Source of the DNA: Hirundichthys speculiger
Lineage: Eukaryota; Chordata; Actinopteri; Beloniformes; Exocoetidae
Direction: 5' to 3'
Assembly (NCBI GenBank): GCA_018398805.1
Contig: JAGFBZ010002379.1
Span: forward strand, 3,236,001-3,300,000
DNA length: 64,000 nt
Positions 59,321-64,000 of this stretch are shown piece by piece. Numbering within the stretch: the stretch's first letter is position 1; every line of letters starts with the position of its first letter. The notes beneath the pieces were generated by a model. That model saw only the letters and a list, made by a program, of their open reading frames with translations. It was not told the origin of the DNA and made no database searches. The position numbers were made by a program, and so were the translations under genes.

Positions 59321-61440
59321 TAATCATTTCTGTACCAATAATTCTGGTTCTTGATTTAATGGTTCTCAAATCAAATCTGGAAAGATTACCATTGGCAGAT
59401 ATTGCTAGCCTCGCCTCGCCTAATACTTTTATTCACTAAAAGTTATTTTTAAATTAAATGAGGTGACCAAAATTTGAAAGTAAAGGATCTCATTCAGAAA
59501 CCTGAAGATACAGATTGGTAAGACTGCCATGACTACCACAGACACAAATCACACATTTTCCCAGATACAATGAAAGATAGTGACTCTAGACTTAACGAAA
59601 TATGTAGGTCTAGACTAAATGTACTGAGGAAACATTTCTGAGGGAATTTAGAGACGGCATGCTCAAATCATGAAATGATTTCCAACAAACCTGTCCTGCA
59701 GCCACGACGTGTCCTGTTAACCAAATGTAGCCCGCATCCTTCACCCAGCTGCTCACCATCTGATTGTAAGCCCCCTAGAGACTTGTAGGCCTTCAGTTCC
59801 TTCAAGGTTTAGGCACTTTTTTCATGAAAAATATAACTGCAGATGCCAAGTGGGTACCCAGGGCGTATGTCGGGCAAGTCCTTTGTATCTGTTTATTACC
59901 CTTTTTAGCTGTCTGGTCGATTCAACCTCTTGCAGCTATTTTCAAGCATACTGAGCCTAAGATTGGACATCAAGCATTTCCACATACTTGCGCTTTTTTT
60001 CTTTTCTTTTCCTCTGATGCAGCTTGGATTTCATTATTTTTGTCTATTTCTGATGACTAATTTCAGTAACCTGTGACTACACGACAGCACTAGAATGACT
60101 GAATAGCCAGAACTTAAGCTGTACTGTGAGGGCTTGACCAACAAAATGGTGACGTTGGGTCAAAATGCCTGCATGTGTGACATCAGTGAATAACATCACA
60201 AATTCCTTACCCTATCTTTAACAAAGTACTACCTAACCAGAGTGTTTTGAATTTAACACACAGCTAAGCTTGACTGCAGTTAGATGTGGTAGCTAATGCG
60301 ATGATTTTGTTTCTATTACTATGTCACAAATCAGCAACCATGAAGCTACAGGGGGCAGCATAGCAGCAGCACTCAAGAATCTAGAAACTAATGACAAAAG
60401 GGAAAACAAGAGTGACCAACCAAGAGACTAAATCAGAGTAAATCTCAGGCGTCGCTATAAAAGGGACTTAACCCCCACGCCTATAGAGGGGCCCGAGGAG
60501 CTGAAAAAAATGTGTAAGTTCCTTTGTGTTGCATTAAGCTAAAACACAGGAAAAGGAAGCTCTAGTGATTGTTGTGACATTATTGTTAACAATTGGGTTA
60601 AACTTTAAACCTCAAGTAACCTTGTGTCAGTTAAAATTGGCCCATGATATTCTTAAATGTTTCTAAAGTCTCCTTGATACAAATATGTCAATACCAATCC
60701 AATAGTTGGTCCCAAGGTGAAGATTAAAAAAGAATATGTGGTAGAACATTTATCTTTTATCTGATCTGCCCTCTTTTTCACGTGTGAAACTGGATGACTA
60801 CCCGAAAGCAAAACACAGTGAGGAAGTGCACAAAGATGAGTCTTCAACAAAGCTTCCAGGAAACAACAAACATGGATCACTGCAGGGCAGGAAACCCAAA
60901 AGCAAACACAGTCCAAATATGAAGAAAAAACGCAAAACAAAACCAAAAACCACGGGAGAAGCACGGCAACAAACTCAGAGTGTCTGGCAGAGAACAAAGA
61001 AGACCAAAAAGTATGTGTACAGGGGAGACAAATGAATGACAAGATGCTGGTGTGAGAGTCAGAACCCAGGTGTGAAACACATCCAGGAAGAAAAACAAAA
61101 CTGAATGCACAAATAAGAAGCTGCTTCAAAATAAAACAAGAAATAAAGCAAAGCTGTGAAACTGAAAGGAAGAGCAAAAGACAAAGGCAAACAACAAAAC
61201 CAATAAACCATGACGCTCTTTACATAATGGAAAACAACACACGAAAATTTCAGATACCATAAGCAAAAGGGTGTATATTTTCTTGGAAAATGTATTTAAT
61301 TGGTTAACCCTTTATGTCTTGGAGACCATGTGTTAACCAGTCAATCTTAAATTCTTTGACAAGCCTTATCACAACATCATGAATGCAAAGAGATATATTA
61401 CAGATATGCTGTTGCTTTGCATTTAAAACAATCCCTTTTT
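59321..61440. other. Intergenic DNA without a supported gene
   Basis: Contains an isolated TATAAAAG (60456-60463) followed by a GTAAGT at 60514, and an A-rich segment at 60780-61200 that is probably a decayed repeat. The long minus-strand frame 60653-61177 reads through this A-rich DNA and shows no domain. Confidence 0.4.
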
Positions 61441-61444
61441 TCTG

Positions 61445-61445
61445 G

Positions 61446-61503
<58 letters not shown>
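61445..61503. repeat. (CT)n(TA)n microsatellite at the left flank of the Tc1 element
   Basis: About 16 CT units run into about 14 TA units. Tc1 elements insert at TA, so the (TA)n run is the likely target. The partner (TG)n(TA)n lies beyond the right end. Confidence 0.9.
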
Positions 61504-61510
<7 letters not shown>

Positions 61511-61511
61511 G

Positions 61512-63172
<1,661 letters not shown>

Positions 63173-63265
<93 letters not shown>
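63173..63265. repeat. (TG)n(TA)n microsatellite at the right flank of the Tc1 element
   Basis: TG units pass into about 35 TA units directly after the right terminal repeat. Together with the left flank this suggests insertion into a (TA)n tract followed by repeat expansion. Confidence 0.9.
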
Positions 63266-63267
<2 letters not shown>

Positions 63268-64000
63268 TCAAAATGAAACCAGATTCAAGAGCTGGCAGTG
63301 ATATATGGCCTTCCACTACATGTCGTGTTTGTTTAATTTGATGTTGGTTTGTGCTGCTTAATAATGTTCCAGCTTCCAGGTGGTGTAGGGTGTGAATTCA
63401 ATTTAGTATATAGCTACTTTCTTAATCCCTGAAGGGAAATTGCATATTTGTCACCACTTCTTAATGACTATCATCAGTGCATCAGTCAATGGAAATTTTT
63501 AGTCACCATTGAACCTATTGGATTTAACATGCACATGTCATCTTTTTAAATGGAAAAGGATTAGAGAAGAAGATGACTCAAAAAGATGAGTGTTGCATGT
63601 GCACTTACAAGATAACAGTGAACCTTCACTTATCCTATATTGGAATACACGAGAATTTGTAACCAGTTCTTTGATTCACACATCCATTGACATTTCTTTG
63701 GTTAATAATAATAAAAAAGAAGACATTTATGTGCAGTGTTTATTTCTTCTTATGACTACCAACACTCTGGAATCTTTTCTAGGGCATCAAAATGTGCCTT
63801 ATTGACAAAGTAGCTGACGTCTCAATGATGCACACAAAGTTTCCCTTCGGCATTTTATTGCAAGGCACCAGATTTGCATGTGACTCCCATGTTAACCACC
63901 CTATTCTATGTTAGATGCTGAGAAAAAACTGTCTGGTGTGGCAGATAAAGCTGACCCACTTTGACATCCTGCGAGGGTGAGGTTACACTTGGTGTATATA
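63266..64000. other. Right-end intergenic DNA
   Basis: No gene is supported. 'ttaatccctgaagggaaatt' near 63422-63441 resembles a LINE tail fragment. The rest is AT-rich and unrecognised. Confidence 0.4.

Noticed and set aside
60653..61177. 174-codon minus-strand frame, rich in Phe, Cys, Ser and Leu, looking like a membrane protein
   Set aside because: It is the complement of A/C-rich repeat-like DNA, where few stops arise by chance. There is no topology, domain or splice context, and the plus-strand text resembles decayed fish repeats.

Overview
The window is vertebrate nuclear DNA, almost certainly from a teleost fish and probably a spiny-rayed (percomorph) species. The genes are split by many GT-AG introns. 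The intergenic space carries fish-typical repeats: Tc1-like elements, hAT-type non-autonomous elements, a BEL/Pao remnant, LINE 3' ends and TA/GT microsatellites. One gene is a POMC paralogue of the kind known only from teleosts. There is no sign of operons, CRISPR arrays, phage or bacterial genes.

Three protein-coding genes can be supported. (1) The 5' end of an adenylate cyclase type 8-like gene lies on the minus strand. It has two coding exons, 8651-8532 and 8344-7610, and the rest of the gene lies beyond the left edge. The first 7.6 kb is therefore intronic and holds a decayed BEL/Pao retrotransposon. (2) A complete efr3b gene lies on the plus strand, with 23 coding exons from 15825 to 41469 that encode 816 residues. 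It has a 10.4-kb first intron and a 3'UTR to about 43620. (3) A complete pomcb gene lies on the minus strand, with a TATA box at 56773-56767, a non-coding exon 1, a signal-peptide exon 53769-53606 and a main hormone exon from 49256 to the stop at 48639. It encodes 245 residues.

Gene order and orientation are adcy8-like (-), efr3b (+), pomcb (-). From memory of the human map, ADCY8 (-) lies next to EFR3A (+) on 8q24, while EFR3B (+) lies next to POMC (-) on 2p23. This fish block therefore combines markers of both human regions and resembles the unreduced ancestral arrangement. Biochemically, EFR3 anchors the phosphatidylinositol 4-kinase alpha complex at the plasma membrane, AC8 is a calmodulin-stimulated cAMP producer, and POMC is a secreted prohormone whose receptors act through cAMP. 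Their linkage is ancestral; I see no evidence for a shared regulatory unit.

The most notable features are: a POMC precursor that keeps ACTH/alpha-MSH and beta-MSH but has lost the opioid core of beta-endorphin; a 96-nt in-frame, stop-free intron with a weak donor in efr3b; a perfect 16-bp hairpin whose loop carries an in-frame ATG just upstream of the adcy8-like start; a Tc1 element whose long inverted repeats overlap the end of its own transposase gene; and a near-perfect 44-bp palindrome between the genes. I found no wholly new system.
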